Positions 17,671 to 26,467 of a DNA stretch of 64,000 nt are shown one piece after another. The DNA comes from Oceanisphaera arctica. GTDB lineage: Bacteria > Pseudomonadota > Gammaproteobacteria > Enterobacterales > Aeromonadaceae. The DNA lies in contig NZ_MPZM01000002.1 in the NCBI RefSeq assembly GCF_002936955.1, forward strand, positions 62,001 through 126,000, read 5' to 3'. Both the position numbers and the translations under genes were made by a program. Below the pieces are notes generated by a model that searched no databases, had not been told where the DNA came from, and saw nothing but the letters and a program-made list of their open reading frames with translations. Every line of letters starts with the position of its first letter. Position 1 is the first letter of the stretch.

Positions 17671-19155
17671 CTATCCGGTAGCAGTGCTCGGGTTGGTACG
17701 GGCAAAATGGGCCGTGAAGCAGGTTTCCCGTTCATCGGAGTGTACGGATAAAGTCCCATCGTGCGCGGTGATAATTGCCTTGGCGATAGCCAGACCAAGT
17801 CCGGTGCCCTCGGTTACCGATTGACGGGCACTGTCTGCCCGGTAAAAGCGGTCGAACAGGCGAGGCCATTGTTCGGGCGGAATGGCAGGGCCCGGATTGG
17901 CGACCTCAACGATGATGCCCGTGCTGTCGCTATGGATAGCAATGCGCACTTCGCCTTGCGCCTGTGTATAGCGAATGGCATTGGCAAGCAGGTTGCTGAA
18001 TGCCCTTTGCAGCATGGATCTGTCACCCAGTAGATTGGCGTTGCCCTGCCGTTGTAACCGTACCAGTTGTTCACTGGCGAGCGGCTCGAAAAACTCCATC
18101 AATTCATCCAGCTCATCGGCCAGGACAAGCGGCTCGCGCTGCATGGCCAGCTGGCCTTGCTCCGACTTGGCAAGAAACAGCATTTCACCGATCATCCTTG
18201 CCAGTCGCTCGGCGGTTTCCAGATTGGCATAGAGTACTTCCTTATAGTCCTCGGCATCTCGCGGGTGGGTCAGCGCCACCTGAGTTTGCATCATCAGGCT
18301 GTTCACAGGTGTACGCAGCTCGTGGGCAATATCAGAAGAAAACTCTGACAGCCGCTGGAATGACGCCTCCAGGCGGTCAAGCATGGTATTGAATGCCTGG
18401 ATTGGAGCGTAGAGCTCTGAAGGGGCATTATCCAGTGCCAAGCGCTGGTCGAGTTGACTCGCGGTCACGCTTTTAGAAACCGATGCCAATTCACGCAACG
18501 GCTTTAACCCTATCCGAGAGGCCAGCCATCCGAGAAAGAGTGAAATTAAGCCGATACCCAGGGTAAACCAATACAGCCCGTTTTTTATTTCATTGATAAA
18601 ATGCTGGTGATAGCTGGTATCTATGGTGGCTCGTACAAGAAAATAAGGGGGGAGGTCAGCCTGCTTCCCGGCACTTCCCGGTACCAGCTGCTCTGTTACA
18701 CTGCGAAAAACGGTGCCGTTTTCACGCCAGTTTTCAATGCTGCCCGGAGTCAGCCCCCGTCTGCCATTAACCCATGTCATGCCGGGCTGTGACGAGCCAG
18801 GTGGGTGAATATCGGCCAACACCTGTCCTTGCGGATCCAGGATAAGAATATAGAGGCTGTGGTGACCTAGCAGGGCATCATTAAGCTGACGATTCAGGGA
18901 TGACCAGTCCTGTGCTCCGGACTTGATATGTGCCGACAGGAAGTTCGTGGCCAGTTGCAGCTTGCCGGTGATCTCTGTGTCATCCTGCTTATCGAAATGG
19001 TGACCCAAGGTATGCAGCAGCAGTACGCTGACCAGTATCCAGATGCCGAGCATGGTGAGCCCAAACATAATGCTTAAGCGGGTGGTCAGGGATAGTAAGC
19101 CCTTCACTCTGGGGAGCGCTTCTGAACGGGTAATCCCATCGTTACATTTCCTCAA
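17671..19155 (-). CDS. copS: Heavy-metal sensor histidine kinase CopS/CusS
   Basis: Inner-membrane kinase of 494 residues. Helix 1 is at about 28-48, a periplasmic sensor follows to about 190, helix 2 at 195-212, then HAMP, a HisKA domain with H278 in SDIAHELRTP, and an ATPase domain with N-box NLLANAIRYT and G-box GTGLGLAIAKA. The sensor has a few His and Met but no obvious cluster. The frame opens with TTG at 19155 behind AGGA; GTG at 19107 is the alternative. It lacks its own regulator beside it; the fitting partner is the response regulator at 12978-13661 across the cop operon. Confidence 0.9.
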   Translation of the reverse strand: MRKCNDGITRSEALPRVKGLLSLTTRLSIMFGLTMLGIWILVSVLLLHTLGHHFDKQDDTEITGKLQLATNFLSAHIKSGAQDWSSLNRQLNDALLGHHSLYILILDPQGQVLADIHPPGSSQPGMTWVNGRRGLTPGSIENWRENGTVFRSVTEQLVPGSAGKQADLPPYFLVRATIDTSYHQHFINEIKNGLYWFTLGIGLISLFLGWLASRIGLKPLRELASVSKSVTASQLDQRLALDNAPSELYAPIQAFNTMLDRLEASFQRLSEFSSDIAHELRTPVNSLMMQTQVALTHPRDAEDYKEVLYANLETAERLARMIGEMLFLAKSEQGQLAMQREPLVLADELDELMEFFEPLASEQLVRLQRQGNANLLGDRSMLQRAFSNLLANAIRYTQAQGEVRIAIHSDSTGIIVEVANPGPAIPPEQWPRLFDRFYRADSARQSVTEGTGLGLAIAKAIITAHDGTLSVHSDERETCFTAHFARTNPSTATG

Positions 19156-19466
19156 CAGGGTATTCCTGGATAACAGCTTCCGGGTATCCCGGGCTTTGTA
19201 GCCCAGCTTCCCGACATCATCACAATGAGTGCCACCCTATGTCAAGATACAGAAAAATGGGGTTAAAACTGATAAAAATCAATCTTATAGATGTGAGCTG
19301 GTGATCTATTAACAGTGTATTGGTCAGATAACCCTGAGCCAACCGAGAGACACAACGCCGATACGGGGAACAGTCATACTCACTGGGCTTAACTCATTTT
19401 AAAGAGGTAGAAATAAAAGAGGGCGAATTTTACACCCAAACGGGCTGTATAAAAAAGACTCTACAA
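19156..19466. other. Intergenic stretch between copS and the sodB terminator
   Basis: About 310 bp, AT-richer than its neighbours, presumably holding the copS promoter. I see no copy of the CopR palindrome, no RNA gene and no frame with a ribosome site. Confidence 0.5.
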
Positions 19467-19498
19467 CAAAAACACCCCGGCGAGCCGGGGTGTTTTTA
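19467..19498 (-). terminator. Rho-independent terminator of sodB
   Basis: Stem ACACCCCGGC / GCCGGGGTGT with a short loop and T-run, directly after the sodB stop codon. A-rich and T-rich flanks would allow use in both directions. Confidence 0.85.
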
Positions 19499-19510
19499 AC
19501 TAACCAGGGT

Positions 19511-20092
19511 TTACTTGGCGAAGTTTTCTGCCACGAATTCCCAGTTGACCAGAGACCAGAAGGCCTTTACATAGTCGGGACGCACGTTGCGATAGTCGAT
19601 GTAGTAGGCGTGTTCCCATACATCACAGGTTAGCAGCGGGGTAGCGGCGTCGGTCAGCGGGCAACCGGCGTTGGAGGTGTTGGCGATGGCCACGGAGCCG
19701 TCGGCCTTCTTCACCAGCCAGGTCCAGCCGGAGCCGAAGTTGGTCACACAGGATTTGGTGAACTCTTCCTTGAAGGCGTCGAAAGAACCGAAGGTCGCCT
19801 TGATGGCATCGGCCAGGGCGCCGGTAGGCTCGCCGCCACCGTTGGGAGCCAGGCAGTTCCAGTAGAAGGTGTGGTTCCAGATCTGGGCGGCGTTGTTGAA
19901 GATGCCACCGGAAGAAGTCTTGATGATGTCTTCCAGAGATTTGCCTTCGAACTCGGTGCCGGGAACCAGGTTGTTCAGGTTGACCACATAGGAGTTGTGG
20001 TGCTTGCCGTGGTGGTATTCCAGGGTTTCCTGAGAGATATGCGGTTCCAGTGCGTTTTTGGCGTAAGGCAGAGCGGGAAGTTCAAATGCCAT
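19511..20092 (-). CDS. sodB: Iron superoxide dismutase
   Basis: Cytoplasmic enzyme that converts superoxide to oxygen and hydrogen peroxide; 193 residues, the normal SodB length. Hallmarks are [32 protein letters not shown] and the metal-site segment [19 protein letters not shown]. The [10 protein letters not shown] and GGG pattern favours the Fe form. Start at 20092 ([10 protein letters not shown]) follows GGAG; upstream in-frame ATGs lack a site and homology. Monocistronic, ended by a strong terminator. Confidence 0.97.
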   Translation of the reverse strand: MAFELPALPYAKNALEPHISQETLEYHHGKHHNSYVVNLNNLVPGTEFEGKSLEDIIKTSSGGIFNNAAQIWNHTFYWNCLAPNGGGEPTGALADAIKATFGSFDAFKEEFTKSCVTNFGSGWTWLVKKADGSVAIANTSNAGCPLTDAATPLLTCDVWEHAYYIDYRNVRPDYVKAFWSLVNWEFVAENFAK

Positions 20093-20453
20093 TATTATAT
20101 TCTCCATTTTGATGGTGCCAGCCTGAGGCTGGTCTCGACATTGCTGACTTGCTTTCTTTCCATGGCGGGGCAGCCGACATTTCATAGCCGCAAACCGCTA
20201 AATTGCTGAAAGGATTGTAGCAGTTTGCCGGACGGCTAAACAACAATAGCTTTTGTAGGGGTACCATAGGGCTGAAAGTGCTGAAAAACGGCGACTTTTA
20301 GCCGGAACATCGAGGGGCAGGGGCCTGATCCGGGGTAATGCATTGCCAATACCAATTTATGGCGTCCCGCTCTTGTGACCACAGAGGGATAAAGTAGAAT
20401 GTGGTTTTTAACAAATCATGTTTTTAACATACAGCCGTCTGCTGAGGTGCCCC
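20093..20453. other. Divergent promoter region between sodB and grxD
   Basis: About 360 bp without a gene. For grxD a plausible promoter is TTGTGA at 20373-20378, 16 bp, TAGAAT at 20395-20400. No Fur box for sodB is obvious by eye. Confidence 0.4.
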
Positions 20454-20792
20454 ATGGAAACAATTGAAAAAATCAAAACCCAAATCAGTGAAAATCCGAT
20501 TCTGCTCTACATGAAAGGGTCGCCAAAATTCCCCAGCTGTGGTTTTTCTGCCCAGGCCTCTCAGGCGCTGATGAACTGTGGCGAACCCTTTGCCTACGTG
20601 GATATTCTGCAGAACCCGGAAATTCGTGCCGAAATGCCGAAATATGCTAACTGGCCGACCTTCCCCCAGCTGTGGGTAGACGGTGAGCTGATCGGTGGCT
20701 GCGACATCATCATGGAAATGTTCCAGCAAGGCGAACTGCAGCCGCTGATCAAGGAAACCGCTGCCAAGTATCCCAAGTCGGAACAAGAGTAA
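20454..20792 (+). CDS. grxD: Monothiol glutaredoxin, Grx4 type
   Basis: A 112-residue cytoplasmic glutaredoxin that binds or transfers [2Fe-2S] clusters, usually with a BolA partner. The active site is CGFS in PSCGFSAQASQAL, with TFPQLWVDGELIGGCDI as glutathione-binding segments. Start at 20454 after GAGGTG; the frame extends 12 codons upstream without support. It is transcribed away from sodB and closed by a terminator, so it is a single-gene unit. Confidence 0.96.
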   Translation: METIEKIKTQISENPILLYMKGSPKFPSCGFSAQASQALMNCGEPFAYVDILQNPEIRAEMPKYANWPTFPQLWVDGELIGGCDIIMEMFQQGELQPLIKETAAKYPKSEQE

Positions 20793-20799
20793 GCGAACA

Positions 20800-20834
20800 G
20801 ATAGCTGGAAGCCGTAAGCTTCAAGCGGTAAGCA
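20800..20834 (+). repeat. GCGGTAAGC/TTAAGC-type short repeat after grxD
   Basis: AGCTGGAAGCCGTAAGCTTC followed by AAGCGGTAAGC. It belongs to a loose family also seen at 38221-38260, 49107-49135, 53797-53840 and 58606-58632, always next to the end of a gene. Confidence 0.5.
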
Positions 20835-20862
20835 AAAAGCCCGAATTGATTCGGGCTTTTTT
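20835..20862 (+). terminator. Terminator of grxD
   Basis: AAAAAGCCCGAA-TTGA-TTCGGGCTTTTTT, a perfect stem with T-run. Confidence 0.9.
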
Positions 20863-20903
20863 GTGGCTGCTTGCTGCAAACGGCCTGATCATATTGAGGC
20901 CTC

Positions 20904-21118
20904 TTCTTGAACACCGAGTTGTCTGTAGATGGCACAAACAGGCAGCTCCCAGGCATCAGGGAGGATGAAGGGATCTGCTCCACCGACCCTCCGCGCCAAG
21001 GCCGGAAAATGCTCCTGCCGTTCCGGCATTCCCGCCATCCATGGCAGTCAGATGGCGCGGCGGAGCCTAATGGAGGTATTCATGGCGTGTCGGCGGAGCG
21101 GGCCATTTATCCGACCTT
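20904..21118 (+). repeat. Mosaic repeat, copy A
   Basis: Shares two blocks with the minus-strand copy at 41372-41560. The first runs from GAACACCGAGTTGTCTG to GGATCTGCTCCACCGACC; the second runs from AATGGAGG to GGAGCGGGCC. The centre differs: here it is GGCCGGAAAATGCTCCTGCC and the sequence after it, which recurs in direct orientation at about 41590-41650. Translation of both copies looks similar (NTELS...GICSTD...MEV...SGPF), so it may derive from a former gene or element. No active frame or ribosome site is seen. Confidence 0.65.
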
Positions 21119-21160
21119 TACAGTGCCACCAAATAGATCAGCTATTTAATCTGTTTGGTA

Positions 21161-21496
21161 TTAAATGCACTTCACCGGTTTGGGCAGGCCGGCGAGCTTG
21201 GTGGCCTGCTTGGCCGGGCCCTTGGGGAACAGCCGGTACAGATAGCGGCTGTTACCTTTCTCTTCGCCCAGCTCCTTGGCCATGGCCTTGACCAAGGCGC
21301 GCATGGCCGGCGAGGTGTTGTACTTGAGATAAAAGTCGCGCACAAACAGGATGACTTCCCGGTGCTCGGGGGTCAGTGTAATGCCTTCCTGCTCGGCCAG
21401 AATGGCCACCATCTCCGGCTGCCAGTCTTGATGCTGTTTAAGATAGCCCAGGGCATCGGTATCGATAGTGCGCCCTTCAAACTCGAACATAAGCAT
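21161..21496 (-). CDS. tusE: Sulfur relay protein TusE/DsrC family
   Basis: A 111-residue cytoplasmic sulfur carrier that takes persulfide from TusBCD and passes it to MnmA for 2-thiouridine formation in tRNA. The C-terminal arm ends GLPKPVKCI with the penultimate reactive Cys. Body segments [20 protein letters not shown] fit the family. The second conserved DsrC Cys is absent, which points to TusE rather than sulfite-reductase DsrC. Start may be 21496 or the ATG two codons later. It lies beside yccS, yccA and tRNA-Ser, close to the E. coli order. Confidence 0.93.
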   Translation of the reverse strand: MLMFEFEGRTIDTDALGYLKQHQDWQPEMVAILAEQEGITLTPEHREVILFVRDFYLKYNTSPAMRALVKAMAKELGEEKGNSRYLYRLFPKGPAKQATKLAGLPKPVKCI

Positions 21497-21532
21497 TCAT
21501 CTTCTTCTTGGTTTTCTCTGTGGCCGCCAATG

Positions 21533-23713
21533 TTACCCAAGTCTCGGGCTCGGTGCATCTTCCGCCGGCGTCTGCTGCCGAAAACCCCGGGCCAGCTGGT
21601 AGAGATCGTTCACCAGCAGGGTGATATGACCCAGTAACTGGTGGCTGAGGATCAGCCATTCATCATCAGTGCTGGCATCGGTATCGGATTCTGTTTTGCC
21701 GGCCTCTGCTGTATCGGTTGACAGCGGCGGATAGACCGGCAAGGTGTCTTCGCTGCGCAATGCCTGGGCCGAGGCCAGCAGTCGGGATACCAGCTGCCGG
21801 ATCTGCTCGTCCTGCAAGGGCGCGCTGTGCCTGCGATGGGCACCGAGGGTCGACAGATAAGACAGCAGGGCATGGTTGCGATAGGCGATATCGAAGCACA
21901 GGTTCAGCCAGTATTTGGGCACCGGCTCTACCCGGATATTCTGCCAGGCCAGCGCGAGCTGATTATCCGCCAGGTGAGCTAGCTTGCGCGGCAGCCGGTA
22001 GTCGAGCTCGTCATGTCGGCCCTGTGCGAACTGTCGGGCAATGGCCGCCAGATAATGGGCGTTGGCCTCCATGGCATCGGCCATCAGCCGCGGCAGGTGG
22101 CGGCGCTGCCAGTCGGGCCAGATAAACCAGACCGCCACAAAGGCCAGGGCGCAACCGGCCAGGGTGTCGAGTAACCGGGGCAGAAACACCGGCTCGGTTA
22201 TGCCGCCTTGCAGATTGAAGGCCAGCAGCACGAAGAGGGTGACAAAGCCCACCGCCCAGCTGTAATAGACCTTGACCTGGGTAAAGAAGATAAAGGCGCA
22301 CAGCAGCAGTATCACCAGTTGAGCACCGACCGAGGGAAACAGCATCAGCAGGGGGATGCCTGCCAGAATGCCACCCAAAGTGCCCAGGGTTCGTTGCACC
22401 AGTCGCTTGCGAGTGGCGCTGAAACTGGGCTGACAGACGAAGAGGATGGTCAGTAGTATCCAGTAGCCACGTTCAAGCTCGAGGGTGGCGATCAGGCTGT
22501 AGCCCAGGGCAAAGCACAGGCTCAGGCGAACCCCGTGGCGAAACAACAGGGAATTGGGATGCAGCAGCGCCTTGAGCTTGGGCCAGAACGGCACAGGCTC
22601 CGGGCGAGCCAGCTCGACGGACACGTCTTCGGGCAGCGGCTGGCGCCGGGTCAGGGTTTCGGCCCGCAACAGAGCCTGCTGCAGGTGTGCCATGTTGCGG
22701 CCGAGAAACTTCATCGGACTGAGCAGAGAGCGGGGGTAGTGCCGCTTGAGGTGACTGTAATCCAGTTGATCCTGCAGGGCGCTCAGCTCCCAGGCGATGC
22801 GCTTGCGATGCTGGTAGCCATTATGAGTGAGAATGGCATAGCCTAGCCGGTAGCAGGCTTCTCCCAGCTCCACCAGCAGGGTCTGATAACCGGCCAGCAG
22901 ATCGACCTGTTTCAGATCCCGGTTCAGCTGCTGATAGGAATAGTGGCTGGAGGTAGCGCGTTCGTGCATCTCCTGCACCAGCAGATAGAGCGCCAGCAGA
23001 CGGCCTAGCTCCTGCTCCTGTTTGCCCCGGCCCTGAATACGGCGATTCAGCATCAGCTTGGTGGTTTCCAGGGCGCTGACCAGCTGGATATTGAGCTGGG
23101 CCAGCTGATGACGCAGATGTTGGTGCTGCTCTTCGGGGCTGTCGAAGAAGCGGGATTTTTCCAGCAGATAACGGGACAGGGCAAAATAGCACTGGGCCAG
23201 TTGCTCATGCACCTGCTTGTAGGGCCAGACAATAAGCACCAGCCACGATAGCAGACCATACCAGGCCGCCCCCAGGGTCAGCAGCAGCGGCTGATACCAG
23301 AAAGAGGGGCTGTCGGCGTGCCCCTGCATGGCGTAGAGCGACACCAGCAGGGTGCCAAAGCCCAGGGTGCCGGCGGCTGGCCCCCAGGCACCCATCAGGA
23401 TCAGCACAAGGGTGCTGAGTACCAGCAGAGGGCCGAACAGCAGCGGGCTGTCAATCAACAGACTGACCAGGGTGATGGCACCGAAAAAGCACAGCAGACT
23501 CAGCAGCAGATGGCGTAGTCGGCCTTTGGGGTCCTGATCCACCTCGCTCAGGGCACCGGCCATGGCGCCCAGGGTCAGGGTAACGGCGGCGGGGGTCTGA
23601 TCCAGCCACCAGCCGGGTAGCAGCAGGCTGGTCATGGCCAGCAGTACTTTCAGGGCAAAGAAGAAATGGCTGTCAGTAAAGACTCGCCTGAGCCAGATTG
23701 TTACGGGAGACAT
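21533..23713 (-). CDS. yccS: FUSC-family inner-membrane protein YccS
   Basis: A 726-residue membrane protein of the FusC/YccS type. Two bundles of about six helices (roughly residues 15-165 and 398-530) are separated and followed by soluble helical regions. Typical segments are LTLGAMAGALSE in the first bundle and GYWILLTILFVCQPSFSATR with RTLGTLGGILAGI in the second. FUSC proteins relate to AaeB and to fusaric-acid resistance pumps; YccS itself has no proven substrate. It is followed by tusE after 36 bp and may share its transcript. Confidence 0.92.
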   Translation of the reverse strand: MSPVTIWLRRVFTDSHFFFALKVLLAMTSLLLPGWWLDQTPAAVTLTLGAMAGALSEVDQDPKGRLRHLLLSLLCFFGAITLVSLLIDSPLLFGPLLVLSTLVLILMGAWGPAAGTLGFGTLLVSLYAMQGHADSPSFWYQPLLLTLGAAWYGLLSWLVLIVWPYKQVHEQLAQCYFALSRYLLEKSRFFDSPEEQHQHLRHQLAQLNIQLVSALETTKLMLNRRIQGRGKQEQELGRLLALYLLVQEMHERATSSHYSYQQLNRDLKQVDLLAGYQTLLVELGEACYRLGYAILTHNGYQHRKRIAWELSALQDQLDYSHLKRHYPRSLLSPMKFLGRNMAHLQQALLRAETLTRRQPLPEDVSVELARPEPVPFWPKLKALLHPNSLLFRHGVRLSLCFALGYSLIATLELERGYWILLTILFVCQPSFSATRKRLVQRTLGTLGGILAGIPLLMLFPSVGAQLVILLLCAFIFFTQVKVYYSWAVGFVTLFVLLAFNLQGGITEPVFLPRLLDTLAGCALAFVAVWFIWPDWQRRHLPRLMADAMEANAHYLAAIARQFAQGRHDELDYRLPRKLAHLADNQLALAWQNIRVEPVPKYWLNLCFDIAYRNHALLSYLSTLGAHRRHSAPLQDEQIRQLVSRLLASAQALRSEDTLPVYPPLSTDTAEAGKTESDTDASTDDEWLILSHQLLGHITLLVNDLYQLARGFRQQTPAEDAPSPRLG

Positions 23714-23786
23714 AAGGTGCTTTCAAGTGACAGGGCTTACCTTCGATAATACTCGAGTCGGCGCCGAACAACAGACTCTGCGGCCA

Positions 23787-23811
23787 CAAAAAAGCCCCGC
23801 GGGGCTTTTTG
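23787..23811 (-). terminator. Terminator after yccA
   Basis: AAAAAAGCCCCGCGGGGCTTTTT, a perfect 8-bp stem, 20 bp past the yccA stop. Flanking A and T runs make it usable in both directions. Confidence 0.85.
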
Positions 23812-23832
23812 CATTCGATGAGCGGGGAAGGA

Positions 23833-24492
23833 TTAATCCCGGCTCAGACCCAGCAGTTGCAGCAGGCTGAGGAATATGTTGAAGATGGACACATAGAGCG
23901 TCACGGTAGCGGAAATATAGTTCTGCTCGCCGCCGTGGATGATGGCGCTGGTCTGCATCAGGATGGCTCCGGACGAGAACAGAATAAAGAGCGCGCTCAG
24001 GGCCAGGCTCAGCGCCGGCAGGGCCAGGAAGATATTGGCGACGATACCGACCAGCAGTACCACAAAGCCGGCCATCATCATGCCGCCGAGAAAGGACATG
24101 TCCTTCTTGGTGGTCAACACATAGGCCGACAGCGACAGGAAGGTCAGGGCGGTGCCACCCAGCGCCAGCATCACGGTTTCGGTACCGGAAGCGGTGCTCA
24201 GGTAATAGTTGATGATGGGCCCTATGGTGTAACCGGTAAAGGCGGTAAAGGCGAAGATGAACAGCAGGCCCAGACCGCTGTTGCGGTTACGCTCGGTCAG
24301 GTACATCAGGCCGTAAAAGCCGACCAGGGTAATGATGAGACCCGGGCGAGGCAGGGCCAGCATGGCGCTGACGCCGGCCGACAACGAGGCCATGACCAGA
24401 GTCAGGGCCAGCAGCATATAGGTGTTGCGCAGTACCTTGTTGGTGGCCAGCGCACCCGACTGGGTACGGGACAGAGTATCGTTATATCGCAT
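23833..24492 (-). CDS. yccA: Bax inhibitor-1 family membrane protein YccA
   Basis: A 219-residue protein with seven predicted helices and the BI-1 signature around GPIINYYLSTASG, plus the charged C-terminal end LLQLLGLSRD. E. coli YccA binds and modulates the FtsH protease. AAGGAG precedes the ATG. It faces away from the tRNA-Ser gene, as in the E. coli yccA-serT arrangement. Its own terminator separates it from yccS. Confidence 0.94.
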   Translation of the reverse strand: MRYNDTLSRTQSGALATNKVLRNTYMLLALTLVMASLSAGVSAMLALPRPGLIITLVGFYGLMYLTERNRNSGLGLLFIFAFTAFTGYTIGPIINYYLSTASGTETVMLALGGTALTFLSLSAYVLTTKKDMSFLGGMMMAGFVVLLVGIVANIFLALPALSLALSALFILFSSGAILMQTSAIIHGGEQNYISATVTLYVSIFNIFLSLLQLLGLSRD

Positions 24493-24699
24493 CGTTCAGA
24501 CTCCTTTAGTGTCTAAAAGCTGTGTCCGACCTGTGTTCGAACTAAGGAAGAACAGGGCGGCTAAAAATAATACCGATCATTTGGACATATCATGACCCGG
24601 TTGTCGAGCTTTCTGTTCCCGAATTCAAGGGGTTGCCCCGTTAATCAGCGCCAGAGTGAACATTAAATGGTCACTCGAATCAATATTGGCATTTATCAG

Positions 24700-24729
24700 T
24701 TTACAATACAGCTCGGCTTTGGGTAGTAT
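24700..24729 (+). promoter_or_regulatory. Likely tRNA-Ser promoter
   Basis: TTTACA at 24700-24705, 18-bp spacer, TAGTAT at 24724-24729, then a GC-rich discriminator. Transcription would begin only a few bases before the mature tRNA 5' end. Confidence 0.45.
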
Positions 24730-24739
24730 GCACGCCGTC

Positions 24740-24830
24740 GGAGGGGTGGCAGAGTGGTTGAATGCACCGGTCTTGAAAACCGGCATGGGTTTATAGCCCA
24801 TCCAGGGTTCAAATCCCTGCTCCTCCGCCA
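24740..24830 (+). tRNA. serT: tRNA-Ser(UGA)
   Basis: 91 nt including the encoded CCA. The acceptor arm GGAGGGG pairs with the 3' end. The anticodon stem CCGGT/ACCGG holds loop CTTGAAA with anticodon TGA at 24774-24776. The long variable arm around GGCATGGGTTTATAGCCC marks a class II serine tRNA, and GGTTCAAATCC is the T loop. It reads UCA and related codons. Confidence 0.97.
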
Positions 24831-24840
24831 TACCATAGAG

Positions 24841-24873
24841 AAGCCCGCTGCGTTTATTCGCAGCGGGCTTTTT
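24841..24873 (+). terminator. Terminator after tRNA-Ser
   Basis: AAGCCCGCTGCG / CGCAGCGGGCTT with loop TTTATT and a T-run, ending 30 bp before the next start codon. Confidence 0.9.
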
Positions 24874-24903
24874 GCATTTTTATTATCCGCTCAGAGGCCG
24901 GTC

Positions 24904-25566
24904 ATGGACATTCTGCTGGAACATCGCGATTACCTCGTCATCAACAAGGCTGCCGGCATCGGCATGCATCAGGACGGGGGTCTGCCCGGGCTGGTACGCC
25001 AGCTCAGCGAAACCCTGGGCGAGCCTCTTTATCCGGTACATCGGCTGGACAAGATCACCACCGGTGTCTTGCTGCTGGCCCGCAACCCGGACGCCAATCG
25101 TGAACTCAGCCGTCAGTTTGCCGAACGCAGCACCCGCAAATGGTATCTGGCGCTGTCGGATCAAAAACCGATCAAAAAGCAGGGCCTGATCAAGGGGGAC
25201 ATGGAAAAGGCGCGCGGTGGCAGCTGGAAGCTGTGTCGCACTCAGCACAATCCGGCCATTACCCGTTTTCACAGCAGTCTGCTGGCCGAGGGCCTGCGCG
25301 CCTTTTTACTGCAGCCCCAGACCGGCAAGACCCACCAGCTGCGGGTGGCACTGAAAAGCCAGGGCTGCCCTATTCTGGGTGACAGCCGCTACGGTGGCAG
25401 TGCGGCAGACCGGGGCTATCTGCATGCCTGGCAACTGAGCTTTTCCTTTCAGGGCGAGCGGATCACGGTGCGGGCGCCGCTGACCGAAGGTGAACAGTTC
25501 ATCAGTCACGCCGCCGAGCTGGAAATCTGGGCCTCGGAAATCATGGCTGCAAGCAAAGTCGACTAA
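24904..25566 (+). CDS. RluA-family RNA pseudouridine synthase
   Basis: A 220-residue enzyme converting uridine to pseudouridine in RNA. Catalytic Asp lies in the motif HRLDKITTGVLLLAR (about residues 46-60). GKTHQLRVAL and LGDSRYGG are the other family motifs. There is no S4 domain at the N-terminus, so it belongs to the short RluA/TruC-like group (TIGR01621 type). The start at 24904 is the first after the tRNA terminator; the longer frame reads through the tRNA gene and is false. RNA target unknown. Confidence 0.9.
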   Translation: MDILLEHRDYLVINKAAGIGMHQDGGLPGLVRQLSETLGEPLYPVHRLDKITTGVLLLARNPDANRELSRQFAERSTRKWYLALSDQKPIKKQGLIKGDMEKARGGSWKLCRTQHNPAITRFHSSLLAEGLRAFLLQPQTGKTHQLRVALKSQGCPILGDSRYGGSAADRGYLHAWQLSFSFQGERITVRAPLTEGEQFISHAAELEIWASEIMAASKVD

Positions 25567-25612
25567 ACTCGGTCATCCTTCCCGATCACGGATCGCGACA
25601 AGGAGAGACCAG

Positions 25613-26302
25613 ATGCACTACTGGATAATGGGCGGTGGCGGTATCGGCCGAGCCCTGGCTCGGGAATGCCTCGGGCGGGGGGATAAGGTCGTGCTGTTCA
25701 GCCGTACCGACTCCGGAATGGAAGGGGTTGATTGGCTGGCGGTGGACAACACAGATATCGAAGCGCTGGCCGCGGCCACCGGGGATCTGCCGCTTCCGGA
25801 GCGGGTAATCAACACCCTGGGCATGCTCCACCAGGGCGAACAGCAGCCGGAAAAACGCATCGAACAAGTCACCGAGGCGGCACTCGCCAACAGTATTCAC
25901 ATTAATACCTGGCCTACCCTGGCCATGGCCCAGTTACTTTCTTCCCGCCTGTCACGCCAGCAGCCGCTGCAGTTTGCCGCCCTGTCGGCGCGGGTGGGCA
26001 GCATAAGCGACAACCGTGCCGGCGGCTGGTACAGCTATCGCATCAGCAAGGCGGCGCTCAACATGGCGATCAAAACCTTGAGCATCGAGTGGCAACGGCG
26101 CTTTCCCGCCGCCTGCGTGGTGGGGCTGCATCCAGGCACCGTGGCCACTGAGTTGTCGGCACCCTTCCGCTCCGGTCTGGCCGAGGGCCAACTGCACAGC
26201 CCACAACAGACGGCCCGCCATCTGCTGGCGGTGCTCGACGGACTCGGCCCCGAACATTCCGGTCGGGTCTTCGCATGGGATGGCCAGGAAATTCAGCCCT
26301 GA
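25613..26302 (+). CDS. Short-chain dehydrogenase/reductase, CsgA-like
   Basis: A 229-residue SDR with an N-terminal nucleotide-binding site MGGGGIGRALARECL. The active-site Ser and YxxxK are in AALSARVGSIS and YSYRISKAAL, and VGLHPGTVATELS follows as in C-factor-like SDRs. The glycine motif is slightly atypical (GGGGIG). AAGGAG precedes the ATG. It follows the pseudouridine synthase by 46 bp and may share a transcript. Substrate unknown. Confidence 0.88.
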   Translation: MHYWIMGGGGIGRALARECLGRGDKVVLFSRTDSGMEGVDWLAVDNTDIEALAAATGDLPLPERVINTLGMLHQGEQQPEKRIEQVTEAALANSIHINTWPTLAMAQLLSSRLSRQQPLQFAALSARVGSISDNRAGGWYSYRISKAALNMAIKTLSIEWQRRFPAACVVGLHPGTVATELSAPFRSGLAEGQLHSPQQTARHLLAVLDGLGPEHSGRVFAWDGQEIQP

Positions 26303-26368
26303 TTGCTGTGAACTCTTGCTCGGTGAGTCATGTCTTTCCGGGTAACAGGAACACACTTGCTCGCCTGC

Positions 26369-26382
26369 CTGAAACGATTCAG
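26369..26382. promoter_or_regulatory. Cra (FruR)-type operator of the fru operon
   Basis: CTGAAACGATTCAG, matching the Cra consensus TGAAACGTTTCA in nearly all positions. A TATAAA box (26383-26388) follows directly, so bound repressor would block RNA polymerase. About 86 bp before fruB. Confidence 0.7.
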
Positions 26383-26467
26383 TATAAATTCAGTGATCAA
26401 AACGACCCAGGTTCTACCATCTTGTTGTTTCAAGGTATCCATCTTTTGTCCATCAGCAGGTGATGTC

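Noticed and set aside
24754-24903. Longer N-terminus for the pseudouridine synthase
   Set aside because: The extension reads through tRNA-Ser and its terminator.
26330-26467. Longer N-terminus for fruB
   Set aside because: It would place the start upstream of the Cra operator and promoter; the EIIA domain begins at the ATG at 26468.
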